From the NCBI GenBank assembly GCA_016182965.1, contig JACPFM010000063.1, positions 23,113 to 87,112 on the forward strand: a DNA stretch of 64,000 nucleotides, given 5' to 3'. Origin of the DNA: Deltaproteobacteria bacterium. GTDB lineage: Bacteria; Myxococcota_A; Polyangia; Polyangiales; JADJMO01. Positions 16,664-24,654 of the stretch are shown here, piece by piece; the stretch's first letter is position 1; each line of letters starts with the position of its first letter. Position numbers and translations under genes: made by a program. The notes beneath the pieces are model-generated. The model was not told where the DNA came from. It saw only the letters and a program-made list of their open reading frames with translations, and did no database searches.

Positions 16664-19600
16664 TCAACCGATCGTGCCGCACTTGTTCGGACCGGCCGCG
16701 CCGCAGGACTTCGGCGCCACGCAGGTGCCGCAGTCGAGCAGACCGCCGCAGCCGTCGGGGTACGAGCCGCACTCGGCGCCCGCGGCCTCGCAGGTCGTCT
16801 TCGTGCAGGTGCCGCCCGGACAGGCCGGGCAGGTGAGGACGCCGCCGCAGCCGTCGCCCTGGGGACCGCAGCGACCGCCGCAGGTCAGCGGGGTGCACGT
16901 CGGCACGCCGCCGTCGCACGCGCCGCAATCCTGCGTACCGCCGCAGCCGTCGCCGGACATGCCGCAGCTGACGCCCATCTCGGCGCACGTCTTCTTGGTG
17001 CACGTGCTGTAGCCGCACTTGCCGGTGACGCCGAGACCGCCGCAGGTCGCCGGCGGCGTGCAGGTGCCGCAGTTGAGCACGGTGCCGCAGCCGTCGGCCC
17101 AGCTGCCGCACTCGTACCCGTAGTCGCTGCACTTCTTCGGAGTGCAGGTCGCGCCGCCGCACTTGCCCGGGACGCCGCCGCCGCCGCAGGTGCCGGTGGT
17201 GCAGGTGCCGCAGGTCAGGATGCCGCCGCAGCCGTTGGACCACGAGCCGCACTCGACGCCGAGCGCCGCGCAGGTGGTCGGGGTGCACGAGGTGCCGGCG
17301 CACTTGCCGCCGGTGCCGCAGACCATGCCCGAGGGGCAGGTGCCGCAGGTGAGGGTGCCGCCGCAGCCGTCGGGCGCCGAGCCGCACTCGATGCCCTGTT
17401 CGGCGCACGTGCGCTTGGTGCACGTGGGCGGAGGCGGCGGGAGCTTCTCGTCGCAGACGCGCGAGCCGAGGTCGAAGATCATGAACTCGAGCGCCTTCTG
17501 CTGCGCCGTGAGCGTCGTACCCGTCCCGCAGCGCCCGGGGAAGGCGCTGGCGGAGCTGTCGTTCGACGGGCTCTTGGTCGAGTCGACGTGGATGTCGGTG
17601 ACGACGACGCGCCCGCACTGCGAGTCCGCGGCGACGCCGACCGGCGCGTTGAAGCTGAAGTACTGGACCGCCGACGGCACGGTGACCGGCGGCTTGTTCA
17701 CGTCCTTCGCGCTGTACGCGGTGATCCAGTTGGTGGTGCGCGTCGCGTCGACCGCGTCGATGCTGTGCTGCGCCTGCTGAATCGACAGGATGCCCGGCGT
17801 GGTGGACGCGCCGACGTTGACCAGCCACTTCGAGAGCGCGAGGCCCTTGGGGAAGCCGGTGAGCACGGTCCCGTTGGTCGGGCTCGCGAGGTCGGCGGCG
17901 AGGTTCCACGTCGCGAGGCTCGGCCACGGCGTCGGGCCGTCCTTCACCCACGCGAAGTGGTAGTGGCCGGCGAACACGCGACCGCCCATGCCGGCGTAGT
18001 CGAACATGTTCTTGTAGAAGCCGGTCTTCTCGTTGCCGAACTCGCCGCCGTAGCCGCCCTCGCAGTCGAGGAGCACGGCGTCGTAGTTCGCGAGGTTGGC
18101 CACGCTGTTCCACAGCGAGGACTTCGCCGCCGGCAGCGTCGCCGAGTACCCGGTGCGGCTGATCTTGTTGGTGCCGCACACCTTCGTCTTGATGACGCAC
18201 TTGCCCTTGTTCGGGCCGCTCGACTCGCAGACCGAGCCCGACGGGCAGGTCGTCGCCGGGCACGTGTAGGTGCCGGTGTAGATGCCCGTCGTGACCAGAT
18301 CGCAGAAGCCCGTGTACATGTGCACGCGGCCGCTGTCGCTCGGCGCGACGAACTCGCTGTCGTCGATGCCGATCTTGCGGAGCAGGCACTCGAGGTTGTC
18401 CTGCGAGCCGGTCGAGATCGCGAACTGCGGGATGTCGCCCTCGGAGCGCTTCTTCGGGAAGCTCGTCTTGAGCTTGTCGATCGGCGTGTCCATGCACGCG
18501 CGCGTGGTGATCGTCACCTGGCGGCGCCACTTGCCCGTCTGGATGACCAGCGGGATGTCGGTGCCGACCGGCACGTTGGTGAGCTTGAACGAGCCCGTCT
18601 CGTCGGTGACCGTCTGCACCAGCGGATAGCCGGAGAGCGCGGACGCGCACTTGTCGCAGGTCGCGCCCGTGGACAGTGCCGTCGGCGTGCCGTTCGGGAT
18701 GTAGACGAAGACGTTGTAGAGCGGGTTGACGCCGGCAGGATCGTAGACCTTGCCGCTGATCGAGCTGGTGAGCCCGCCGCTGCAGGTGACCTGCTTGCAC
18801 TCGAGGTTCACGCAGCTGGTGCCGCCGCCGCCGCCGCACTTGCTCGGCACGCCGCCGCCGCCGCAGATCGCGGGCGACGTGCAGCCGCCGCAGTCGGCGG
18901 TGAGGCCGCCGCAGCCGTCGGAGACCTGACCGCAGGTGCCCGTCGGGTAGTCGGCGCAGGTCTTCTTCACGCACGGCGGCGGACCGCCGCACACGCTCGG
19001 GACGCCGGCGCCGCCGCAGGTCTGCCCGGACGGGCAGGTGCCGCAGTTGACCGTGAGGCCGCCGCAGCCGTCGGAGACCTGGCCGCAGTTGGCACCGAGC
19101 TCGGTGCAGGTCTTCGGCGTGCAGGGCGGGGGCGCGCCGCCGCACTTGCTGGCGACGCCGCCACCGCCGCAGATGTTGCCGCCGGTGCAGGTGCCGCAGC
19201 TCGCCGTCAGGCCGCCGCAGCCGTCGGACACCTGGCCGCAGTCGGCGCCCCAGTCGGCGCAGGTCTTCTTGACGCACGGCGAGGTGCTGGTGCCGCAGAC
19301 GTTCGGCTTGCCGCCGCCGCCGCAGGTGCCCGTCGTGCAGCTTCCGCAGTTGACGAGGCCGCCGCAGCCATCGGCGACCGGGCCGCAGTTGTAGGCCATC
19401 TCGGTGCACGTCTTCGGCGTGCACGGGGGCTTCGGCGGCGTGCCGCACTTGTTCGGCGTGACGGCGCCGCAGGTGTCGGTGCCGGTGCAGGTGCCGCAGT
19501 CGATCAGGTTGCCGCAGCCGTCGCCCTGCTTGCCGCAGTTCGCATCGAGCTCGATGCACGTCTTGGGCTTGCAGCCGGTGTCTGCGACGCCGCACTTGCT

Positions 19601-19921
19601 CGGGCCACCGCCGCCGCAGATCTCGCCGGCCTTCGGGCAGGTGGTCGGTCCGCAGTCGACGAGACCGCCGCAGCCGTCGGCCACCGGGCCGCAGTCGGCG
19701 TCGAGCTCGGCGCACGTCTTCGGCTTGCAACTCGATCCATCGAGGTTGAAGCTCGAGTCTTCCTCGGGGACGACGGACGTCTCGCCGCCACCGCCGCCGG
19801 AGGTGTCGACGACGACGCTGCCGTCGGTCGTCGGAAGGACTCCGTCGACGGCGTCCTCACCACCCGCACAACCCCAGGCCCAGAGGGCCAATGCAAAAAT
19901 ACCAATACGACCGACACGCAT
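16664..19921 (-). CDS. 1085-aa secreted protein with a dozen Cys-rich repeats around a central domain
   Basis: The lipoprotein signal (ALALWAWGC, Cys about 17) is followed by an acidic Ser/Thr/Gly linker. About seven repeats of some 45 residues come next, of the form CxPKTCAELDADCGPVADGC, GGL, C-GTC, CGGGGxPSKCG. A central region (about 420-790) has a carboxypeptidase-regulatory-like fold (ISGKVYDPAG, GSFKLTNVPVGTDIPL) and an unrecognised part with DAVLLDCEGGYGGEFGN. Five more Cys repeats end the protein. GGAGGG stands 7 nt before the ATG at 19921; an earlier in-frame ATG at 20074 gives a non-signal leader and was rejected. Repeats with fixed Cys spacing suggest a disulfide-rich surface stalk, possibly adhesive. 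Function is not established. Confidence 0.85.
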   Translation of the reverse strand: MRVGRIGIFALALWAWGCAGGEDAVDGVLPTTDGSVVVDTSGGGGGETSVVPEEDSSFNLDGSSCKPKTCAELDADCGPVADGCGGLVDCGPTTCPKAGEICGGGGPSKCGVADTGCKPKTCIELDANCGKQGDGCGNLIDCGTCTGTDTCGAVTPNKCGTPPKPPCTPKTCTEMAYNCGPVADGCGGLVNCGSCTTGTCGGGGKPNVCGTSTSPCVKKTCADWGADCGQVSDGCGGLTASCGTCTGGNICGGGGVASKCGGAPPPCTPKTCTELGANCGQVSDGCGGLTVNCGTCPSGQTCGGAGVPSVCGGPPPCVKKTCADYPTGTCGQVSDGCGGLTADCGGCTSPAICGGGGVPSKCGGGGGTSCVNLECKQVTCSGGLTSSISGKVYDPAGVNPLYNVFVYIPNGTPTALSTGATCDKCASALSGYPLVQTVTDETGSFKLTNVPVGTDIPLVIQTGKWRRQVTITTRACMDTPIDKLKTSFPKKRSEGDIPQFAISTGSQDNLECLLRKIGIDDSEFVAPSDSGRVHMYTGFCDLVTTGIYTGTYTCPATTCPSGSVCESSGPNKGKCVIKTKVCGTNKISRTGYSATLPAAKSSLWNSVANLANYDAVLLDCEGGYGGEFGNEKTGFYKNMFDYAGMGGRVFAGHYHFAWVKDGPTPWPSLATWNLAADLASPTNGTVLTGFPKGLALSKWLVNVGASTTPGILSIQQAQHSIDAVDATRTTNWITAYSAKDVNKPPVTVPSAVQYFSFNAPVGVAADSQCGRVVVTDIHVDSTKSPSNDSSASAFPGRCGTGTTLTAQQKALEFMIFDLGSRVCDEKLPPPPPTCTKRTCAEQGIECGSAPDGCGGTLTCGTCPSGMVCGTGGKCAGTSCTPTTCAALGVECGSWSNGCGGILTCGTCTTGTCGGGGVPGKCGGATCTPKKCSDYGYECGSWADGCGTVLNCGTCTPPATCGGLGVTGKCGYSTCTKKTCAEMGVSCGMSGDGCGGTQDCGACDGGVPTCTPLTCGGRCGPQGDGCGGVLTCPACPGGTCTKTTCEAAGAECGSYPDGCGGLLDCGTCVAPKSCGAAGPNKCGTIG

Positions 19922-20179
19922 GAACAAGCCCTCCGTGGCGGCCCCCCGGCCGCCTGGGACAACCCCGCGGTGGGGACTCTTCGCTAGTCGTTGAGGCGGC
20001 GCAAGTGGTGTCATCCCCAGTTGCGACGGGGGATGGCGAGCGGGTGGCGGCGTTTCTCGCCATACCCTGCGCAAGCATTCAGCGGATCTTGGAATTCCAC
20101 GCGTTTGTCGACAGCGCGCGGGCCGCGGTTCCGGGCAACGCGCGTTTCAGCGCGGACGGCAGGCGAAAAAAGAGTCGGT

Positions 20180-20395
20180 CTACCGCGAGGGCAGATCCGG
20201 CGGATTGCCCCGTGGCAGCCCGCGGAGCACGCCGATCGTCGCCGCGACGTAGAGCAGCACGACGATCGCGGTGCGCGCGCGGACCGGATCGCGACGCTTG
20301 GCGGCCGCGAGCTCCCCCGGCGTGAGCGCGACGGCGGCGGCCCAGCACGCCGCGCCGACGGCGAGGAACAGCTTGCTCCGCCGGTCCCAGCTCAC
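20180..20395 (-). CDS. 71-aa two-helix membrane protein
   Basis: This short gene starts with GTG at 20395 overlapping the stop of the preceding gene as GTGA, so it is read only through coupling. The protein begins VSWDRRSK, has hydrophobic segments at about 9-27 (LFLAVGAACWAAAVALTPG) and 44-59 (AIVVLLYVAATIGVLRG), and a basic segment between them (AAAKRRDPVRAR). It has no recognised family. Coupling and codon use make it more credible than a chance frame. A T-rich stretch follows the stop on the minus strand but without a clear hairpin. Confidence 0.6.
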   Translation of the reverse strand: MSWDRRSKLFLAVGAACWAAAVALTPGELAAAKRRDPVRARTAIVVLLYVAATIGVLRGLPRGNPPDLPSR

Positions 20396-21531
20396 ACGTA
20401 CATCCGGATGCCGTGCGACGCGTCGTGGGTGCCGATCTCGAGCGCCGCGGCGTCGCTCGTCAGGTGGATCGGCGCGCGCCCGCGCGGAGCGAAGCGCACG
20501 TTCGCCCGCGCGATCTTCGAGTTCAGGCAGTAGGTCATCTCGCCGTTGGGGTTCGGGTAGTAGAGCCCCACGGTGTCGTCGTCGCGCAGCTCGATCTCGC
20601 CCTCGATCGTCGCGTCGGCCTGGCGAGCGCGGAACGTCCACCTGCGGAGGCGCTCGATCTTCCCGCGCGCGCGGAGCAGCTCGCCGGCGAGGCGCGCCTC
20701 GTAGCGGACGCCGCGGTGGCGGAGGCCGACGATCGTGATGAGCGGCGTGTGTAGCCGACCGATGCGCACGCGCCCGGAGAAGCCCTCGAGGACGACGTCG
20801 CGACCTTCGGGCTCGTTCCAGCAGTTGACGTGCGCCCAGGCGTAGAGATCGGCGTGGCCGACGCCCCAGTTGTGGCCCTGCATCGCCGGCCACTGCCGCA
20901 CGTCCCAACGCCTCGTGGCGCCCGCGCGCTCGATGGTCACCTCGCCGTCGGCGCGCGCGTCGAAGATGGGCGAGACGAGCTTGCTCTTGGGGAACGCGCC
21001 CCGGTACATCGCCGGCAGCGGGAACGGCACGAACGGCGCGAGATCGCGCGGCTGCAACGCGAGGTCGAACTGGATGCGCGCGTGCCCGTGCACGACCTCG
21101 CCCTGCAGCCGCTTGCCGTCGAACTGCACGCCGGCGACCGCGAGGCGGAAGGGGCGGGCGCGCGTGATGGTCGCCGCCTCGATGGCGACCGTCTGCTTGG
21201 CGGCGACGTGGCGGCTCGGACCGGGCGGCGCCTCGACGCCGGGCTCGCGGTAGCTCGGGGGCGGCAGCGCTTCTGCCGTGCGATCGAAGGCGATCGCCCA
21301 GGCCTCGGCGACGGTACGCCCGCGCTCGAACGGCGGGCCGCCGCTGGTCTTGGTCGTGGGCGCGAAGAGGGTCATCTTCACCCACAGCGCCCGCGGCGCA
21401 TCGGGGTCGTTCAGCTTGATGAACGTGCTCTCGACGTGGCCCTTGGCCGGATTGATCGCGTCGGGATCGAACCGCGCGAGGTTCCATGCTTCGGCGTCGA
21501 GGTCTCTGGAGTCCAGCGTCGTCGCTTCCAT
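20392..21531 (-). CDS. lipocalin-like protein, possibly hydroxyneurosporene-hydratase/tocopherol-cyclase type
   Basis: This protein of about 379 aa has no signal peptide. Patterns such as HVESTFIKLNDPD, WVKMTLFAP, QGHNWGVGHADLYAWAHVN and YYPNPNGEMTYCLNSK recall two-domain beta-barrel proteins of the CrtC/tocopherol cyclase/Svf1 kind. The QGHNWG-AWAHVN segment is the most family-like part. The assignment is from memory of such motifs and is tentative. The start at 21531 (MEATTLDS) has CCGAGG just upstream; an in-frame ATG at 21594 would overlap the divergent neighbour's start. The downstream 71-aa membrane protein is coupled by GTGA. Confidence 0.7.
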   Translation of the reverse strand: MEATTLDSRDLDAEAWNLARFDPDAINPAKGHVESTFIKLNDPDAPRALWVKMTLFAPTTKTSGGPPFERGRTVAEAWAIAFDRTAEALPPPSYREPGVEAPPGPSRHVAAKQTVAIEAATITRARPFRLAVAGVQFDGKRLQGEVVHGHARIQFDLALQPRDLAPFVPFPLPAMYRGAFPKSKLVSPIFDARADGEVTIERAGATRRWDVRQWPAMQGHNWGVGHADLYAWAHVNCWNEPEGRDVVLEGFSGRVRIGRLHTPLITIVGLRHRGVRYEARLAGELLRARGKIERLRRWTFRARQADATIEGEIELRDDDTVGLYYPNPNGEMTYCLNSKIARANVRFAPRGRAPIHLTSDAAALEIGTHDASHGIRMYV

Positions 21532-21592
21532 GCCGCCTCGGACGGGATGATACGCGTGCTCGATCGCCCCCGCAGTGTAGAATTCGCGATCC

Positions 21593-23011
21593 ATGCGCCG
21601 CCTCGCCCGCCTGCACCTGCCTGCGATCGCCCTCGCGACCTTGGCCTCGCTCGCGATGGCGAGCCGCAGCGCGCGGGCCGACGCGGGCCCCGACGCCGGC
21701 TCCGACGCCATCACGCCGCCCGCGCCGACCACCGACGTCGTGAACGCGACGGCGTGCAGCAAGCTCGACAAACGCTGTCAGCGGGGCGCGTTCACCGTTT
21801 CCAAGAGCGTGACGATGGCCGGCGACTTCGACTTCGACACCGGCTGGCTGCCGAAGGACTCGGCGGTGCAGGTGCGCCTGCTCGCGTACCTGCACGGCCG
21901 CACGCGCGTCGACATGAGCGGCAACCTCGACGCGACGTGGCCCGACGCGATCCGCCTGCGCCCCGACGGCATCAACGGCACCGGCGTGCTCGCGATCGAC
22001 GACGGCCTCGTCGTCAAGGCGATGGGGAAGTTCAAGGTCACCGTCGCCGGCAAGGAGTTCGCGTGGACGGGCGATCTACCCGGCATCCCCGGGGTCGATC
22101 TCGCCTCGAAGACGACCGTCATCTTCGATCCGTGGGCCTGGAAGGGCGGCGTCGGCACGCCCGAGGCGTCGGGCAAGACCAAGCAGATCGAGCTCGCGAA
22201 GGTCCCGCTCACCGACGCGATCATCCCCATCCCCGGCATCGAGGGCGGCTTCCAGCTCGAGGGGCAGGCGGAGTTCGCGGCGCGCTACGCGTCGCTCCGC
22301 ATCGCGTTCGACGAGCTCCTCTCGAAGGGATCGATCGTCGACGTCGACTCGACCCGCCCGTTCACCAGCGCCCTGTTCTCGTCGTCGCCCTCGCTCGAGA
22401 CGACGCTCTTCGTGCACGGCGAGATGACGCGGCAGACGACCCTCCACTTCATTCCAGGGTTCTACTTCGAGATCCTCGGCAAGAAGTTCGATCTCGAGCT
22501 CGTCGACGTGCCGGTGCCGATCCCGGCGTCGACGAAGGACTGGGACTTCGCCCCGGTGACGGTGCACTTCCCGCTGCCGCGCATCGAGGCCAAGCCGAAC
22601 CCCATCGATCTCGGCGACATTCCGGTCGGCAAGGCCACGTCGGTGCTCGTCACCGTCTTCGATACCGGCGAGGCCGAGCTCGCCGTCGACGCGTCCGATC
22701 CGAACGGCACGCTCGACATCGCGACGACCCACCTCGACATCGGCGGCGGGAGCTCCGACTCGGTGCGCGCCACGCTCACGCCGAAGGACCTCGGTCCCAT
22801 CGAGACGACGCTCGTCCTCTCGTCCAACGATCCGGCGGCGCCCAAGCTGTCGATCAAGGTGCGCGCGAACGGCAGCGCCGACGCGCCGGCCGGCGACGAC
22901 GCCGCGACCGAGGCCGCCGGCGGCTGCGGCTGCCGCACCGGCGCTTCGGCCGGATCGCCTGCATGGCTCGCGGTCGCCGCGCTCGCTCTGCTGGCGCGAC
23001 GGCGCAGGTGA
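21593..23011 (+). CDS. MYXO-CTERM-anchored secreted protein with a C-terminal choice-of-anchor-like domain
   Basis: This 472-aa protein has a signal peptide (ALATLASLAMASRSARADA) and an N-terminal domain (60-330) of unknown function rich in beta-strands. A segment at about 340-440 resembles choice-of-anchor D/ASH-type Ig-like domains (IDLGDIPVGKATSVLVTVFDTG, VLSSNDPAAPKLSIKV). The end is a textbook MYXO-CTERM tag: Gly-Gly-Cys-Gly-Cys, a hydrophobic helix (AWLAVAALALLA) and a terminal RRRR. In this family the Cys is thought to be processed and lipid-anchored by a rhombosortase/myxosortase system. It is divergently transcribed from the lipocalin-like gene. Confidence 0.9.
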   Translation: MRRLARLHLPAIALATLASLAMASRSARADAGPDAGSDAITPPAPTTDVVNATACSKLDKRCQRGAFTVSKSVTMAGDFDFDTGWLPKDSAVQVRLLAYLHGRTRVDMSGNLDATWPDAIRLRPDGINGTGVLAIDDGLVVKAMGKFKVTVAGKEFAWTGDLPGIPGVDLASKTTVIFDPWAWKGGVGTPEASGKTKQIELAKVPLTDAIIPIPGIEGGFQLEGQAEFAARYASLRIAFDELLSKGSIVDVDSTRPFTSALFSSSPSLETTLFVHGEMTRQTTLHFIPGFYFEILGKKFDLELVDVPVPIPASTKDWDFAPVTVHFPLPRIEAKPNPIDLGDIPVGKATSVLVTVFDTGEAELAVDASDPNGTLDIATTHLDIGGGSSDSVRATLTPKDLGPIETTLVLSSNDPAAPKLSIKVRANGSADAPAGDDAATEAAGGCGCRTGASAGSPAWLAVAALALLARRRR

Positions 23012-23012
23012 G

Positions 23013-23217
23013 TCGTCAGTCGTCAGGCCGGTCTTGGGTCCAGAGTCTAGAGTCTAGAGTCTAGAGTCCGAGACGAGGCTCGCTCTCGCTCTCGGACGCG
23101 CAGACGAGACGCGATCAAGGTACGCATCGCTGCTGCCGACCCGAACGGGTTGAACTCGGACTCTGCCTTGGACTCAAGACTCTAGACTCTAGACTCTAGA
23201 CTCTAGACTCTAGACCC
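23013..23217. repeat. inverted heptamer arrays, GTCTAGA family, 101-bp spacer
   Basis: Directly after the stop at 23011 come two TCGTCAG units (23013-23026). They are followed by GTCCAGA plus three GTCTAGA units (23038-23069). The opposite arm, GACTCAA plus five GACTCTA units (23171-23217), is the reverse complement family. The spacer of 101 bp is unique sequence. The array lies between convergent genes, with alr ending at 23237. Confidence 0.9.
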
Positions 23218-23236
23218 ACGTCCTCGAGCGTGACTG

Positions 23237-24544
23237 TCAGGGCTCGCGATAGAAGCGCGGAACCCGGCGCGAGATCGAGGTCATCACGTCCCACGGGATG
23301 AGGCCGGCCGTCCGGGCCAGCTCCTCGATCGTGATCGTCGACTCGCCGAGCGGGCCGCGTTGGTGGCCGAGCGCGACGACCTCGTCGCGCAGGCGGGCGC
23401 CGGCGATGTCGGTGACGTCGATGGTCGCGAGATCCATGGAGAGGACGCCGACGATCGGCGCGCGCTTGCCGCGGACGATCACCTCGCCGCGGCCGCGAGC
23501 CGGGTCGGCGGAGCGCTCGGAGATCGAGCGCGGCAGCCCGTCGGCGTAGCCGAACGGCACGGTGGCGATGACCGAGCGACGCGGCGCGCGCCACGTCGAG
23601 CCGTAGCCGATGCCCGCGCCCTCTTCGACGGTGCGCAGGGCGACGATCTCGCTCCGCAGCTTGAGCGTCTGGTGCAGGTCGATCGGCGCGCGGTGCTCGG
23701 AGGCGAGGGGCGCCACGCCGAACAGCGCGATGCCCGGGCGCACGGCGGCGAGCCGCGCGTCGAACCCCGCGCGGAGGAGCGCGGCGCTGTTGGCGGCGTG
23801 CACGTACCGCGGGGCGAGGCCGTAGGCGCGGACGATCGCCTGCGCGCGCTCGAACACGGCCATCTGCTCGGCGAGCGACGCGTCGCCGTCGTCGCCGGCG
23901 ACGTCGGCGCAGGCGAAGTGGGTCATCAGGCCGTCGACCGTGATCTGCGGGAAGCCGGCGGCGTAGTCGAGCAGGCGGGGCAGCTCGTCGATCGAGACGC
24001 CGAGGCGGCCCATGCCGGTGTCGACCTTGATGTGCACCGAGACGCGCTCGGAGAGCCCGCGCGTGCGGGTGGCGCGGGCGAGGCCGTCGAAGTGGCCTTC
24101 GTGGTAGACGACCGGCACGAGATCGCTGGCGAGGAGCTCCTCGTAGGCGTCGCCGTAGTAGCCGCCCATCACGAGGATCGGCGCGCGGATGCCGGCGCTG
24201 CGCAGCTCGACGCCCTCTTCGAGGAGCGCGACCGCGACGCCGTCGACGCCGGCGCGCTCGAGGGTGCGCGCGACCGCCGGTGCACCGTGGCCGTACGCGT
24301 CGGCCTTGAGCACCGACCACACCCGCGCCTGCCCGGCGGCGCGACGGATCGCGCGCAGGTTGTGGCGCAGCGCGGAGAGGTCGATCTCGGCGCGCGTGGG
24401 CCGGACCGCGGCTTCCGGCGCGGCGCGGCGGGGCCGCAGCACGCGGAGGGAACGCCCTTCGGAGATGACCGTCGGCTCGACGGACGACGCGCGGTGAGCG
24501 ACCGGTGGCGACATCGTTCGTCGGCTAGCGGGAGGGCGGGGCAT
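23237..24544 (-). CDS. alr: alanine racemase
   Basis: This 435-aa protein is a PLP enzyme converting L-alanine to D-alanine for peptidoglycan. The PLP lysine is K80 in VLKADAYGHG; GYGSTW holds the catalytic Tyr of the second domain, and SMDLATIDVTD is typical. The N-terminal ~50 residues are an Arg/Pro-rich extension absent from most Alr proteins (about 360-370 aa). ATGs at 24544 and 24514 are both possible and neither has a clear Shine-Dalgarno, so the extension may be partly untranslated. It lies 110 bp after the CheA-like gene in the same direction. A VanW gene is 6 kb away; a link to cell-wall modification is only inference. Confidence 0.95.
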   Translation of the reverse strand: MPRPPASRRTMSPPVAHRASSVEPTVISEGRSLRVLRPRRAAPEAAVRPTRAEIDLSALRHNLRAIRRAAGQARVWSVLKADAYGHGAPAVARTLERAGVDGVAVALLEEGVELRSAGIRAPILVMGGYYGDAYEELLASDLVPVVYHEGHFDGLARATRTRGLSERVSVHIKVDTGMGRLGVSIDELPRLLDYAAGFPQITVDGLMTHFACADVAGDDGDASLAEQMAVFERAQAIVRAYGLAPRYVHAANSAALLRAGFDARLAAVRPGIALFGVAPLASEHRAPIDLHQTLKLRSEIVALRTVEEGAGIGYGSTWRAPRRSVIATVPFGYADGLPRSISERSADPARGRGEVIVRGKRAPIVGVLSMDLATIDVTDIAGARLRDEVVALGHQRGPLGESTITIEELARTAGLIPWDVMTSISRRVPRFYREP

Positions 24545-24654
24545 GGGCCAACAATCCCGTGCGAAGCACGGGCCGACGCTCCTAACCCGAAAAGGCGCGA
24601 GAAGGAACCGCCGGGGATGACCGAAGGTGTGGCCGCCTGGACACGTGTGGTCGC

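Noticed and set aside
16562..19987. A very long plus-strand open frame opposite the Cys-rich gene
   Set aside because: It is the antisense of a Cys/Gly repeat gene; the Arg/Ala-rich translation has no domain logic, and the minus strand has a signal peptide, RBS and terminator.
20074..20074. Upstream start for the 1085-aa protein
   Set aside because: It would add a 51-residue charged leader before the signal peptide; the ATG at 19921 has GGAGGG at the right distance.
23013..23217. CRISPR-like array
   Set aside because: Units are 7 bp without spacers between them, and the two blocks are in inverted orientation; there are no cas genes.
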